This document shows positions 12,101-23,189 of a stretch of DNA of 64,000 bases, piece by piece. Each line of letters begins with the position of its first letter. Within the stretch, counting starts at the first letter, position 1. The position numbers and the translations under genes were made by a program. The notes beneath the pieces were generated by a model that was not told the origin of the DNA, searched no databases, and saw only the letters and a program-made list of their open reading frames with translations. This DNA comes from Diogma glabrata (taxonomy: Eukaryota > Arthropoda > Insecta > Diptera > Cylindrotomidae), in NCBI GenBank assembly GCA_963693315.1, contig OY856186.1:93454127-93518126 (forward strand). The letters run 5' to 3'.

Positions 12101-12666
12101 TTTATCTTTTTCAAGATGTATGTCTTTTAGTTTATTAAGGTTTATGAGCGTGAAATTTGGACTAAAGCTTCATATAAAGAACCATATTTTTGTAGGACAA
12201 AATTTTAAAAAATCGTTACTTGAGAACGAAAAATATCCCTATTTTTATACTTGGAAACTAAAAAGCTAATATATGAAAGTTTTTTTTTTCTTTTATTAAC
12301 GGGCAAAATTTCAGTTCAGGCTATGTTAAACGACGATTTTTCTGACCATTTTCCCACTTCCTCATAAATGTTTTATGAAAACATGCTCAGATAAAAATTT
12401 TCCCTAAAACTACTATGTTTTTGCTTTCAAACGCGCCTACTGCCGTCAAAATCGGTTTAGCCGTTCAGAAATGGTTGCATTTTCAAGATACGCGTGTAAG
12501 CACAGTTCGCGATTTTAGACCATACCAGCACAGGATAACCAAGCGTTTCTTGGATCAAAAAAAAAATTTAACTTAACCATTTTCGATACTCTACCGAATG
12601 AAAATAATTTTAGGCAAAATAAAATTTTGATGGACAACAGGTGATCGCTTTGGGATGGAATTGCTC
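12101..12666 (-). repeat. Right terminal inverted repeat
   Basis: Reverse complement of 8235-8819 with small indels, for example around 12270-12300. It ends with GCTTTGGGATGGAATTGCTC at 12666, followed by TATATA. Confidence 0.9.
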
Positions 12667-12671
<5 letters not shown>

Positions 12672-12697
<26 letters not shown>

Positions 12698-12960
12698 TAA
12701 TAGTACAACAATTTGGTAAGTATTACAATTTGTGTATTAAGGGAGTAGAATCTTTTGCGACACATGAACACAGATTCCCAATTACATTTTACAATTACAG
12801 CAGACAATGCTATTTAAGTTCCGTCTATTATTTCAATTACCCCATGTTTATCTTGTTGAAATGCCGTTAATTCTGTTATTGCCCGACATATTGATGATTG
12901 TTGGCTAGCTAGTATAACTGTAAAAATAAACTTAAAAGCAATGATTGAACAAATTAAGGT
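12672..12960 (-). pseudogene. HARBI1-like: HARBI1 nuclease pseudogene, N-terminal part
   Basis: Upstream half of the Harbinger nuclease whose 3' half is at 7813-8230. The minus strand encodes SSICRAITELTAFQQ, then GVIEIIDGT (the Asp is the expected first catalytic residue), a stop where His is usual, and VFMCRKRFYSLNTQIV, a recognisable HARBI1 block. An intron-like acceptor (TTTTTACAG) precedes this exon. The 4.4-kb transposon lies between the two halves, in the correct order and orientation for an insertion. Confidence 0.7.
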
Positions 12961-12964
12961 TATC

Positions 12965-13740
12965 AAGCATACCACGCTCTATTCGTTTAGTTTGTTCCAG
13001 TTTTTCTATTAAATAAAGTAAAATAACAACTATAGCAACTGTAAAAAGTAATAATCGAACAAATAAAGGTAACACATACCACGCTCTGTTTTTAAAGAAT
13101 TCTCTGTCTCTATTTTTTTCAATTGCAATTCTTCGGCCCTTAGATCTTTTTAAGTTGTTTCACTCTTTTGTTCCATTTGTTTGCTGTTGTAATAATTTTG
13201 TGTCTCAATTTAGTTTGTAATTTGCTTCTGCCACCTTCAAAGAATGAGTACTGTTTTGGGCCAAGGACGTGCAATACATTGTCTTCGCATGATTCCTTCG
13301 TCTTTCTGGTGTCAACTGTATCGATATTTCTGAAATGGGCACAAACGGCTCTCGTTGTCGGGATGGCTCTCGTCGGGTTGTGCGTTGCCGTGTTGTTCGT
13401 TGTTGAGGGTGAGTGGAGGGAGTTGGTTGTTGACACGGTACCGGTAGAAGGTCTAAAGAAGGAGGCTGTTGATTGTCTAAAGGAAGAGCCTGTTCAAACA
13501 TGATGCTAGGTTAGTCACTGCTAGTCCCAATTGAACTTGGCCTTCGTAATTATGGTTTTTAAGTGGTGCTTGTTTGCTTCCAAGATTTTCAATGCACACT
13601 TTAATCCCTTTAATTTGCCATTTAATTTCCACAAGCTGCCACTCGATGCCATTGAAGTGAAGCTGATCTGGGCTGATCTGGGTTTACAGAAATAAAATGT
13701 TAGTCCGGTGAAATCAATAAACTGTTAAATTTCCAGTACA
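12965..13740 (-). pseudogene. Possible Harbinger accessory (Myb/SANT-type) protein remnant
   Basis: Upstream of the HARBI1 remnant on the same strand is decayed coding-like sequence. It has a Pro/Thr/Gln-rich stretch (frame 13501-13205), a Lys/Arg-rich C-terminal stretch (LRHKIITTANKWNKRVKQL) and, in another frame, coiled-coil-like RAEELQLKKIETENSL. PIF/Harbinger elements usually encode a second DNA-binding protein with a coiled tail, which would fit here. No SANT helix motif could be confirmed. Two similar segments near 12971 and 13079 (ACCACGCTCT, ~108 bp apart) look like duplicated intron borders. Confidence 0.3.
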
Positions 13741-14100
13741 CCTGTACTGGACATCTGTACCTAAATATAATATTTTTATAGCACTAAAATATCAAAATAA
13801 TAATTTAAATAACTTACCATATAGTAAAAAACAACTTAAACACAACCCAACATCATTTGAATTGCAAGAAAAAACAATTTTTTGGGGTTTTCAAAGTTTA
13901 CAATTTTGACAGCTCTTAGTTGGATTACTATCTTTTTTAAAAATCCGTTGTTGGATTGTTATGTTTATTTTTTCGAGCTAGTATAATTTACAACTATTAC
14001 AACGAAGATGGCGCACTTTAATTATTTAAATATCTGAAATTTGTTTATAATTTTGTTAAATAAATGATTAAATTAACAATTAAATAAATATTTATAAATT

Positions 14101-14220
14101 TTATGCATTTCGTTTTCCAAACGCGAGTTATTGCAGCACTCCCTACGGTTTTGCTGCAAACTAGCTCTTGTTTGGAAAACGCATTCGCACTAGTAATACA
14201 ATCTACTATTAAATAATACT
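14101..14220. repeat. Fold-back element D
   Basis: CGTTTTCCAAACGCGAG and TTGCAGCA pair with TGCTGCAA and CTCTTGTTTGGAAAACG across a short loop (about 14111-14180). The right flank ends AATACAATCTACTATT, matching the terminus of the fold-back at 34041-34152. The left flank is diverged. Confidence 0.5.
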
Positions 14221-14539
14221 TAAACCTTTATTCACAACTAAATTTATTTTAATGTAATCACATTACACTAAGTTACTGGGGTTATATTTTTATTAAAAAT
14301 GAAACACTTAAATTTGTTTTTGTTCTTATTTAAAAAAATGTATTTGTATTATTTAATTTATTTGTATTACTGTTATGGTAGTGAAATCCGAAATTCTACG
14401 TCCACGCCGTGCTACCTGCGTAACGCTAACAGAATTATGTTGGTGTAGTTGAGAGGGGCAGAGTAAATACTGCTTATACTCAATGATTCAGCACGCACCA
14501 TGGCGAGTCATTGGCGCCATAAAACCAATGCAACTCAAG

Positions 14540-14701
14540 CGTCTGTTCTCCATGTTAGGGGCGGTTTGGAGCGGGCGTCTGTCTTGGATCAAGCGGCTCG
14601 CTATATGAACGTGTAGCAGACGTCTGTTCTCCATGTTAGGGGCGGTTTGTAGCGGGCGTCTGTCTTGGATCAAGCGGCTCGCTATATAAACATGTAAACA
14701 G
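14540..14701 (+). repeat. Two tandem 81-bp units in the LINE 5' region
   Basis: CGTCTGTTCTCCATGTTAGG starts at 14540 and again at 14621. Both units continue with GCGGGCGTCTGTCTTGGATC, AAGCGGCTCGCTATAT and AACRTGTA. Tandem 5' monomers directly upstream of the endonuclease frame suggest a LINE promoter region, by analogy with other LINEs. Confidence 0.8.
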
Positions 14702-14754
14702 GTTGTTTCTCGTAACCTTAAGATGCAGAACGTACCCATTCACGAAAATTTGGG

Positions 14755-15631
14755 TTGGGCGAAGGGCTAACGGACTACGATTTAAAAATGGGAACCTGGA
14801 ACGTGCTAAGCCTTAGAAGACCAGGAGATCTACTAAAACTTACAAACCAAACCAATAGCTATACACTAGATATAGTGGCGTTACAAGAACTAAGATGGCC
14901 AGGGAGTGGAATCCCCGAAACAGCCAAGGGATACACTCTCTACTATTGCGGTCATGGAAACGGAGGAGAATTTGGAGTTGGCTTTTTCATACATCTTCGC
15001 GTGAATCAACATGTTATCGACTTTTGCCTATTTAATATGCGGATATGCACAATGAGAATCCGTACGCAAAAATTTTATGTAACGATAATCAATGTTCATG
15101 CATCTACTGAAGACAAAGCAGATGACATTAAAGACCATATTCTTTCTAGAACTCGAAGAAGTCATCAATAAAATCCCGCGGCACGATATAAAAATCGTGG
15201 TAAGTGACTTTAATGCGCAAATTGGTAGAAGTGCAGTACTTAAAACACATGTCGGCCCTAACAGCTTGCATCATACTAGTAACAATACCGGCTTTCGCAC
15301 AGCTGAACTGGCTATGATGTATGATCTAGTAATTTCTAGCTCTTTCTTTCCTCATAAGAGAATCCACAAAGCAACGTGGAAATCAAACGATGGAAGAACT
15401 GAAAAACAAATCAATCACGTCATGAGTTCTAAGAGACACTCTACAAGTGTAACTGACGTTCGATCATACAGAGGTGCTGATATGAACACCGATCATATGC
15501 TTGTCATCTTTAAGTATAAGTGCAAATTATCATCTACATTTAACAAGCAAGCAACAAAGACCGTGCGCTGGAATGTCGAAGCATTTAAACACCTGGAAAC
15601 ACTGAATCAGGAAATTGTAACTCAAAGCTAG
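14755..15631 (+). pseudogene. LINE endonuclease (APE-type) domain
   Basis: Exonuclease-endonuclease-phosphatase fold that nicks target DNA for LINE insertion. The first frame (14755-15171) shows MGTWNVLSL, the catalytic Glu in ALQELRWPG, and VTIINVHAST. After a frameshift near 15130-15160 it continues (to 15631) with KIVVSDFNAQIG (the catalytic D-N pair), then FPHKRIHKATWKS, and ends with the SYRGADMNTDHMLV histidine block. All expected catalytic boxes are present, though split over two frames. Confidence 0.85.
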
Positions 15632-15654
15632 AAGAGCATGACATCCCGTCTGAG

Positions 15655-17126
15655 ATGCCATTAAACATACAAGAAGGATGGCAAACGCTTCAATCAACCA
15701 TCATATCCACAGCACAAACTACAATCGGAAAACGACCACCAAAATCACGTAACGAATGGTTTGATGACAAGTGCCGCAAAATCATTGAGCACAAACAAAA
15801 ACTGCGAGAAAAATGGTTAACAAGAAACACCCGAAGCTCCCAAACTGATTATCTAAGCGCCAGAAAAGCCTCAGCAAAACTCCTACGGAAAAAGAAACGT
15901 GAACACATGAAGAGCTGTATGGAAAACATCAACCGACATGCGGCTAATGGAAATTCGAAAGAGTGTTTTCCAATGTACGGAATCTGACAAAAGATTTCCA
16001 ACCAAGATCTACAGCCATCAAAAATGGAAACAACGGCTTAAAACAAGTGAACGTGGTTAGCTGGAAGTATGGCGATCCCACTTTCAAGACCTCCTGAATA
16101 AGACGAATGAAGTTCATCTTATTAGAGCTATTGCTCAGTCAAGTGAGGAGAGTTTTGTCCCTTACCCAACAATAGAAGAAGTGGAAGCTGCCATCAAAAA
16201 TTAAAAAATGGCAAATCACCAGGTATCGATGGAATCCCTGCAGAACTATTTAAAAATGGACGAACAGCTCTGATCTCACGTATATATGATCTAATTCTTG
16301 CAATCTTGGACCAAGAAAAACCACCTGCTGAATGGAAAACAGCTCTCATTGTTCTGCTACATAAAAAAGGTGACCGCTTAAAGTGTGCGAATTATCGTAA
16401 TTGCACTGTTGAACACTGCATATAAAATACTAGCTAATGTCGTACTCGCTCGACTCATCCCGTTCACCGAATCTATCATCGGCGACTATTAGTGTGGTTT
16501 TCGTCCCAACCGTTCAACCACAGATCAATGTTTTACCTTAAGGATGATTCTGGAAAAATGTTGCGAGTACAACATCAGCATTCACCAGCTCTACGTTGAT
16601 TTCAAGCAAGCATATAATAATATCATCCGCGACAACCTCTGGTCTGCACTCATATGCCTTGGTATTCCAGCGAAACTTGTTTCTCTGTGCAAACTCACAA
16701 CATCGGGATCAAACTGTAGAATTGTAATCGAAGGGTCAGTTTCTGACTCTTTTGATTTAACATCAGGTGTTCGACAAGGTGATGCACTCGCGCCCGTACT
16801 ATTTATTTTGGCGCTTGAGTACGCGATAAGAAAAAGCCGCATTGAGACACAAAACTGTATATGTAACAAATCTAGTCAAATTCTTGGCTATGCAGATGAT
16901 ATTGCGCTTCTCGGACGTAGACCAAGCGATTAAGGATAGTCTCTCTCAGCTTCAAAGAAATGCTAAACGACTTGGATTATGCATTACCACCGGCAAGACT
17001 AAACTTTTAACAACATCCAGGAATATACCTCCCGGCAATCTGAATACTGGCGACTATGAAGTAGAGCGTGTAGAAAACTTCAAATACTTCGGGTCTGTAA
17101 TAACATCGTCAAATGACATGCATTAA
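15655..17126 (+). pseudogene. LINE linker and reverse transcriptase
   Basis: Linker at 15655-15987 (NEWFDDKCRKIIEHKQ and a Lys/Arg-rich helix), then RT fingers in 16160-16440 (NGKSPGIDGIPAELF, PAEWKTALIVLLHKKGD), palm at 16544-16933 (LYVDFKQAYNNI, SGVRQGDALAPVLFILALEYAI, and YADDIALLGR with the catalytic Asp pair) and a thumb segment at 16920-17126 (KRLGLCITTGKTK). It carries several stops and frameshifts. It is the same general family as 2940-3887. Confidence 0.85.
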
Positions 17127-17170
17127 AGCCTGTGTCTCAGCCGCATACAGAGTTTTCAGTTCAACTCCGG

Positions 17171-18180
17171 GTGTGGTAAATATTTTTTTATTGTTTTTTT
17201 TTTCAATTATTATTAAATACCTTTAAAATTGTTTTTTTTTATTCATGAATTTATAAAAATAATAAAAATTTCTTTATACGAATTTTAAAAAATTTATCTA
17301 TAACGCAGTTTTTTAGAGTTATATTGCTACTGTCTTCTACAATTTGCATTCGAGTCATCATGCTGAATAAATATTGAATAAATATAAAATGGAAAGTATG
17401 TCTGTTTGTCCTTTATGCATTAATACAGTAATCATCATGAAAATTTGGGAAGTTGTTGTGTACACTTAATTTTCTTTTTATGTAACTATCGTTTGCTTTG
17501 ATCAATGTTTTTTTTGTTGAACATAATTTTTATGAAATTAAAAATAACGTAAGAAAGATAGTACAACCTGAAACAATTACATTTGTATATAAAAATTATA
17601 TATGTTTGAATTTAACATGATGTTACAAATTTTATCATCTTCACCAAATATGTTGTTAATTGGAATTGTATATAATACATGTTTCTAAAATTAAGTGAAG
17701 GCTTAATACTTGTAACTTGATACATACTTGATAACATCGATTATATCGATTTTAAGCTCACAATTACGAGACGGAAATTGCATACATTCTAAACAAAGAA
17801 GCATAGCTTATATATGATTAAACATGGATGGCAATCATGATAAATAAAATAATTAAAAATGGTGGCACTTAGCCGATAGTGATTTGCAAACGGCAACAAT
17901 GCGCATTAATACCAATGAATTTGCTTAGCTTTCCGCAGGAAGATTTGTAAAATTTAAACTTGTTGATCTATGGGTGTAACAACCACGCGTACTTTAGTCG
18001 AAGCTATTGGCATATGAGTTATCTTGAGATATTGTATACAACTGGCAATAGCAATGCAATCTCATTAGCCAAAGTGAAAAACTAAAATGAAAAAAATGAA
18101 TTTTGCATAGACACGACGTTATGTTGCAACGAAATAAACGATTAAGTTCATACATTATATTTTCTTTGAAATTTTAAGAA
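17171..18180. other. AT-rich region, nothing recognised
   Basis: No coding motif and no repeat that I can support. Confidence 0.5.
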
Positions 18181-18987
18181 GGAAAAAAAATATTTAAATA
18201 GTATTTCACACATCTTAGTACAGATGCAAACATTAGATATTTGGATTTTTTCATTAGATTCACTACATAAAATAAAAGGGGGTGGCGCATTCAGTAAAGA
18301 AAGGGAATAAACGTCTGTAGTTTTTTGTTAGAGATTAACATTTAGCAGAGTTTACAATTTTATTTTGTTTGAGCACTCATTTCACTCCTTAAAATAGCAT
18401 TCATAAATTAAAATGTTTATAGTTTTAATATTGTTCTTCCTCAAAGAGTAAATATTTTAGGTTTTCCTGTGGAGTTTTATTTAATTTGTTTTTCTTTCAC
18501 CCCTTTCTAATAGAAGAATATCAGTACCTTTTCGTCATCCTTTTAATATATTTTTATAGCAATACTTGCAAAACTGAACAAAACATTCACAAAAAAATAT
18601 TTATTTTTTACGTTGGAAAGCATCAGTTTTAAAGAAAAAAATAAATCTTTGAGTAATTGAAAGAATATATTTATTTATATGTAGTAGGAAGAGTGATATT
18701 TTATTATTTTCACACCTGTATTTCGGAGTGTTATATTATTTATAAGTTTCTCGCTCTGAAAAAACGGAGTAAAGGAGTGATATAAAGAGCTTTTTAAACT
18801 CTGATATAAAGAAATATTCACACATTTTGCATACATTTGTTGCTTTTCTACATTGAAAGCGCTCTGTTTTATATAACAAATAGGAGCAGAAAATTGTTTA
18901 TCTATCATAAATACTAATAGTCAAAAATCTAATGTTTGCATTTTTGCTAACATGTGTTAAGTTAAATACTATTTAAATATTTTTTTT
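18181..18987. mobile_element. Inverted-repeat element (~0.8 kb), non-autonomous
   Basis: The left arm at 18181-18250 (TATTTAAATAGTATTT, then GCAAACATTAGAT) is complementary to the right arm at 18921-18987. The inside (18355-18850) is homologous, in inverted orientation, to 54285-54730. No coding capacity. The open frame at 18675-18908 has no recognisable motif. Confidence 0.5.
18355..18850 (+). repeat. Dispersed repeat, diverged inverted copy at 54285-54730
   Basis: Shared order: GAGCACTCATTTCA, CATAAATTAAAATGTTTATA, CTTTCACYCCTTT, CTTTTCGTCATCCTTT, a region near TTTATTTYAAAT, GGAGTGAWAT and AGCGCTCTG-like blocks. It is non-coding. A weaker relative may lie at 39300-39480 (TACTCTTTCGTCATC). 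Confidence 0.5.
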
Positions 18988-19089
18988 CGAGAATGTTAAC
19001 GTGTAGTTGTCCAAATCACATTATTCATTAAACATGTAGTGTAAAATTTTAGTGCGTCATTGTCGTTCATTGTTTTAATTTTAAGTTCT

Positions 19090-19128
19090 ATTAATAATAA
19101 ATTTCACTGATAAATTAAAATAAAATCG
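19090..19128 (+). repeat. 39-bp repeat, inverted copy at 27841-27880
   Basis: AATTTCACTGATAAATTAAA, followed by ATAAAATCG, recurs in inverted orientation at 27841-27880, just outside the CACTA-like element. The two copies bracket the Helitron and CACTA-like blocks. Confidence 0.6.
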
Positions 19129-19156
19129 CCAATTCCTTGTTAACTAATAGTTTTTA

Positions 19157-19573
19157 CTAGGAGGGCCCGGCGTGCTTCGCTACGCTTATAAATAAAGTTT
19201 TTGCGTAGACATTTTGTTGACGTAGAAGCAATGATTTCAAAAAGTGGTAATGAGAAATGCTACCATATAATTTTTAATTTTTCTTTTTAAATATATGAAT
19301 GAAAAATAATCAGAACTCTAGCTGATCAGTTGGGATATATGAAAAATTAGCGATCAAATAAGTTTTCAAGTAAGCTTCGCTAATTTTTCATATATCCGAA
19401 CTGATCAGCTAGAGTTCTGATTATTTTTCATTCATATATTTAAAAAGAAAAATTAAAAATTATATGGTAGCATTTCTCATTACCACTTTTTGAAATCATT
19501 GCTTCTACGTCAACAAAATGTCTACGCAAAAACTTTATTTATAAGCGTAGCGAAGCACGCCGGGCCCTCCTAG
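19157..19573. repeat. Near-perfect palindrome made of two Helitron 3' ends
   Basis: Arms 19157-19353 and 19377-19573 are exact complements over 197 bp except for one base, around a 23-bp spacer. Each outer end reads, toward the outside, GCGTAGCGAAGCACGC (a hairpin), CCGGGCCCTC, CTAG and then T. That is the Helitron 3' end signature (hairpin, CTRR, insertion before T). A related single end is at 61851-61854. Confidence 0.85.
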
Positions 19574-21429
19574 TTTTCAATTAAAATAGAACGTGAGCCA
19601 TGCGGTATAACTGGAAGAATTTGGCGAAAGTCACCGCTCAGTAAAAGAGTTTTACCTGCAAACAGTTTATTTTTATTTTCTTCGTTTGGAGTCAAATCTC
19701 TTAACAAACGATCAATTAATTTTAAAGCATGAATAGAACACATTGAAATTTCATCTATAATAATGATTGATGCATTATTAATATATGTGCCATGTACACT
19801 GTTTGGAGTTATATTTGGCATTGAATTCTCTAATAATGGAATTGGTAATTTGAAAACATTATGCAAAGTTCGCCCCCCAATCAAAAGAGTTGATGCAATA
19901 CCACTGAAGGCAGTTACAATACACGAAAGATTTAATGAATTAAATTTATGAATGATTGCCGTTTGAACAAAAGTTTTGCCACAACCTGCATGAGCTGTCA
20001 AGAAAAAAACATTACTTCCAGTATCATGGAATTGAGCTTCACGCAAAACAATATCAATCACACTACGTTGCTCATTATTTGCATTTTCATACATTCTATC
20101 GAAAACTATAGCTTCTTCTTCAATATCAAAATGACCTACATCGCCAATCTGTAAGTTATATTGTGGAATCGGAAGACCAAGATCACCACATGAAGTATTA
20201 TGTGTAAGAAGAATTTCATTAATTTCAATCAAGGCTCGATTAATTGACACATCTTCATCGTAATTTCGTAAAAAGTCTTCAACCATACTATTTCTAAATT
20301 CAATTCATAAAGCTAAAGCATTCGGAGGAACATTCAAACCACAGATAAATGCAAATAATTGACGAAACTGTTTTGGTGATTGAATTTCTGAAGCTTCAAG
20401 TAAACATTCACGCCATTCATTATCATTTGTTGCAGTACCTCGAGCTTCACATGCTGCAACAAAAGTAGGGTACTCAACACCTTCATACATACGTAGATCA
20501 GAAAAAGATTTTGGACCACGAACATGCAACAGAAGTAAACGCATATGAAACAATTCTATATCTTTTGGAGAAACCATATATAATCGAGCAACAACTTTAT
20601 CAGCCCCACGTTGTCTTCTTTTCCACGATTTACTTTGATCATGCCAAACATAATGTAATGGTAATTCTGTATACAAAAACTCATTAGCTAAATTATCAAT
20701 GGAATTCAAATGGAAAAATGCTAACAATTTTGTTCTTGATACATTCACTCTCAATTCAACATTGGCAGAATCATACCCTTTATATACATACTTGTAAACA
20801 TATTTCACACTTTTAACAGTCGTACATATTTCAACGTTAATATGACAATTGAATTTTGCAAGAAGATAAGGATTATATGGAACAACATATCTATTATCAA
20901 GAGATGCACCACGTACATCAACACTCATACCATTATCACGTCGACGATACAAAGGATAACCATTCACAGATTCTTTAGTATTTTCAGAAAAAGGTTTTGG
21001 AAAATTCTTACTACATTTACCATCTCTCATACAAACAGAATTGGGATTTAGAGCACCACATGGTCCATGCATCATATGACGTTTCACATATTCATGTAAT
21101 TTAGGAAAAAGAATGGGATCAGGGATTTCAGTACATACAAATTTATTAATCATTTCATTTCCATCAATTCTATCTTCATCTGATAAATTTAACAAAATAT
21201 GGGCATGCGGAAGACCACGTTTTTGAAATTCAATGGTATATATAAGTGCTTTGACAGAACCGAAAATCTTCACAACAACATCAGCTTCAGCATTCATTCC
21301 ATCATTATTACCATTCATTTCATCATTCATAAAATCAACATTATTACGCATATTACGCATATAATCTCTTTTATTCCGACGACTCGATGTACCACTCACA
21401 TCCAAACGTTTACGACGTAGTCTTGGCAT
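19570..21429 (-). pseudogene. Helitron Rep/helicase (truncated)
   Basis: A rolling-circle transposase. The first open part (21429-20308) holds the HUH motif GLPHAHIL (residues 72-79) and the tyrosine motif KYVYKYVYKG (Tyr 210 and 214 are the likely catalytic pair). A TGA codon near 20305 is followed in frame, six codons later, by 20286-19570. This second part is a Pif1-like helicase N-terminus with AHAGCGKT (Walker A), IIIIDEISM (Walker B) and LLSGDFRQILPV. Upstream, a piece seems deleted before FGSVKALIYT, since the usual long N-terminal domain is absent. The helicase is cut off: its stop TAG is formed by the Helitron end CTAG at 19570-19573. Confidence 0.9.
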
Positions 21430-21870
21430 CGAAATAATCGAAAAATATCGAAAACCGTCCTTCTTGAAAGATAAAAGACGACTAAAATATAAAATAAATA
21501 CGACGACTGAAATGAATATAAAATAAATATAAAAATTTTTGTTTTTGTTATTCGTTGTTCGGTTCGATAGCTAATATATAAAAAAGAAAAATTTTAAAGC
21601 ATTGTTTTAAAGCAAAAAGAAAATTGTTTTTGCATGTATGTAAACTTATAATGCATATGTATAGAAAAAGTTTTCCGTATATAATAACTTTTTTATTTAT
21701 GATCCGAAAAATCCCAAAAATCTTTAAAATCTAGGTTACACTAATATCAGTTAGCAGTGAAAATTTCAAATGAATCAAAATTCGAATAAAAAAGCCTAAT
21801 GCTCCACAAAGTTTTAATCTAGCGTATTAATATATAAGAAGATTTACTATATACGTATTTCGAAAGCTAT
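21430..21870. other. AT-rich spacer, nothing recognised
   Basis: Lies between the truncated Helitron gene and the CACTA-like element. I could not identify a Helitron 5' terminus here. Confidence 0.4.
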
Positions 21871-23189
21871 CACAGAGAGAAAAATAAAATGGCTGAAAAT
21901 CAAGAAGGTTTCTTTATGGTTTTCATCCAAAAAGACTATCTTTTTAAAATAATAAGAATAATCTTCTCATAATTTATGTTTAAGTACAATATGAAATCCT
22001 CATAATTCAAATAGAAATCTTATGAATATAAATGGTCTTGTTAGCAGTTGACTTATTATTTTTAAATTGTTTTCTTTTTATCCAGGTAAAAGGTTATCTC
22101 CTTATTTCCCTGCGATATCTGTTTAAATAAAGCCTACTTGATTTTTAAGCCGAAATCTTTTGATTTTCAATATTATTCTTTTTGCATTGACCATCACGAA
22201 TTAAAAGATTTTCTTCTTGATTCTATGATCGAGCTTGGTTTCCACATATTATTTTTAGCAATAAAAAACATTTTATTTTGTATACAATCCATTTATTAAT
22301 TTAAAAAAATCGTTTGTATAAAATTATTCAATTACAAACTTAAAATTATTCAATTATTCATATACAAACAAAGTTATATATTCATTTTTTTATCATATCA
22401 ATAAAATTTATAGCAACAAATAGAATTTATAGTATTTAATAGTATTTATAAATATTTTTACAGATTAAATATACCAAAAAAGAGTATTAGAATTAATGAG
22501 ATTATAATTTTAGCAAGCATAAAATAACATTAATTATCATATATAATACCACGAGTCGTCAAATAATAGTCGATTATTTTTCATAATCATTATTACGAAT
22601 GTCATTTGAGACAATTTAACGAACAGAATAGTAACATTATTTCATACAACATAATCATACATAGTAAAATATTATTTCATCTTAGTAGGCGCATAAATGT
22701 TATAAATTTGTAATTTATTTTTGACAAATAAACATAAACATGCAATCATTTATGAATGAAAACGGACATTTTTACTATTTGCAAATTGCATTTTCACATA
22801 GTTTTGTATGTGAATTTTTGTTTTAAATTAAAATATTAAGTAGGCGGAAAATATTCGAAAATATTCGCTGTTCCTTCCTACCAGAAAAAAATAATCGAAA
22901 CAAATCGTTTTGATTTGCTAAAAAATAGTAAATGAAGCGTTTTTATTGGACCTTATTGAAACTTTATTTAGTGAGTTGAATTGTCACCAATATTTTTTTA
23001 GTCGAACAACTTTTAGACCATTATTTAAATTATAGAAATGAATTGGAGGTCCAGAAATGATAGAAAGTTTAAGAAGTTCACATGACTTTGTTTGATTTCC
23101 TACTGTATAAGCCTGAAAATGTTCCAAAAATTCCAAACTGCAAAACATAACAAATCCTGAATTAAAATATCTAATATATCTTAAATCAA

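Larger units (their letters stand above)
8235..12666 (-). mobile_element. 4.4-kb DNA transposon with ~570-bp TIRs, inserted in HARBI1 pseudogene
   Basis: The ends are complementary: GAGCAATTCCATCCCAAAGC at 8235 and its complement ending at 12666. The inverted repeats extend to about 8819 and 12101 with high similarity throughout. TATA flanks both ends (8231-8234 and 12667-12670), possibly a 4-bp target-site duplication, but the right flank is a TA microsatellite. One transposase gene (9030-11700) runs on the minus strand. Superfamily is not certain: a Sola-type element is one candidate, because of the 4-bp duplication and long TIRs. Confidence 0.85.
14400..17170 (+). mobile_element. RTE-like LINE, decayed, 3'-truncated
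   Basis: A long non-LTR retrotransposon copy: a GC-richer 5' region with tandem 81-bp units, apurinic-type endonuclease, linker and reverse transcriptase, in order on the plus strand and in at least five frames. It stops near 17170, before the C-terminal domain seen in the copy at 2940-3887. No poly(A) or 3' repeat tail is visible at the break. Confidence 0.85.

Noticed and set aside
13168..13503. 111-aa plus-strand frame with hydrophobic stretch
   Set aside because: Opposite strand to decayed Harbinger accessory sequence. No motif, so likely a shadow.
19763..21420. Plus-strand frames over the Helitron region
   Set aside because: Antisense to the clear Rep/helicase reading.
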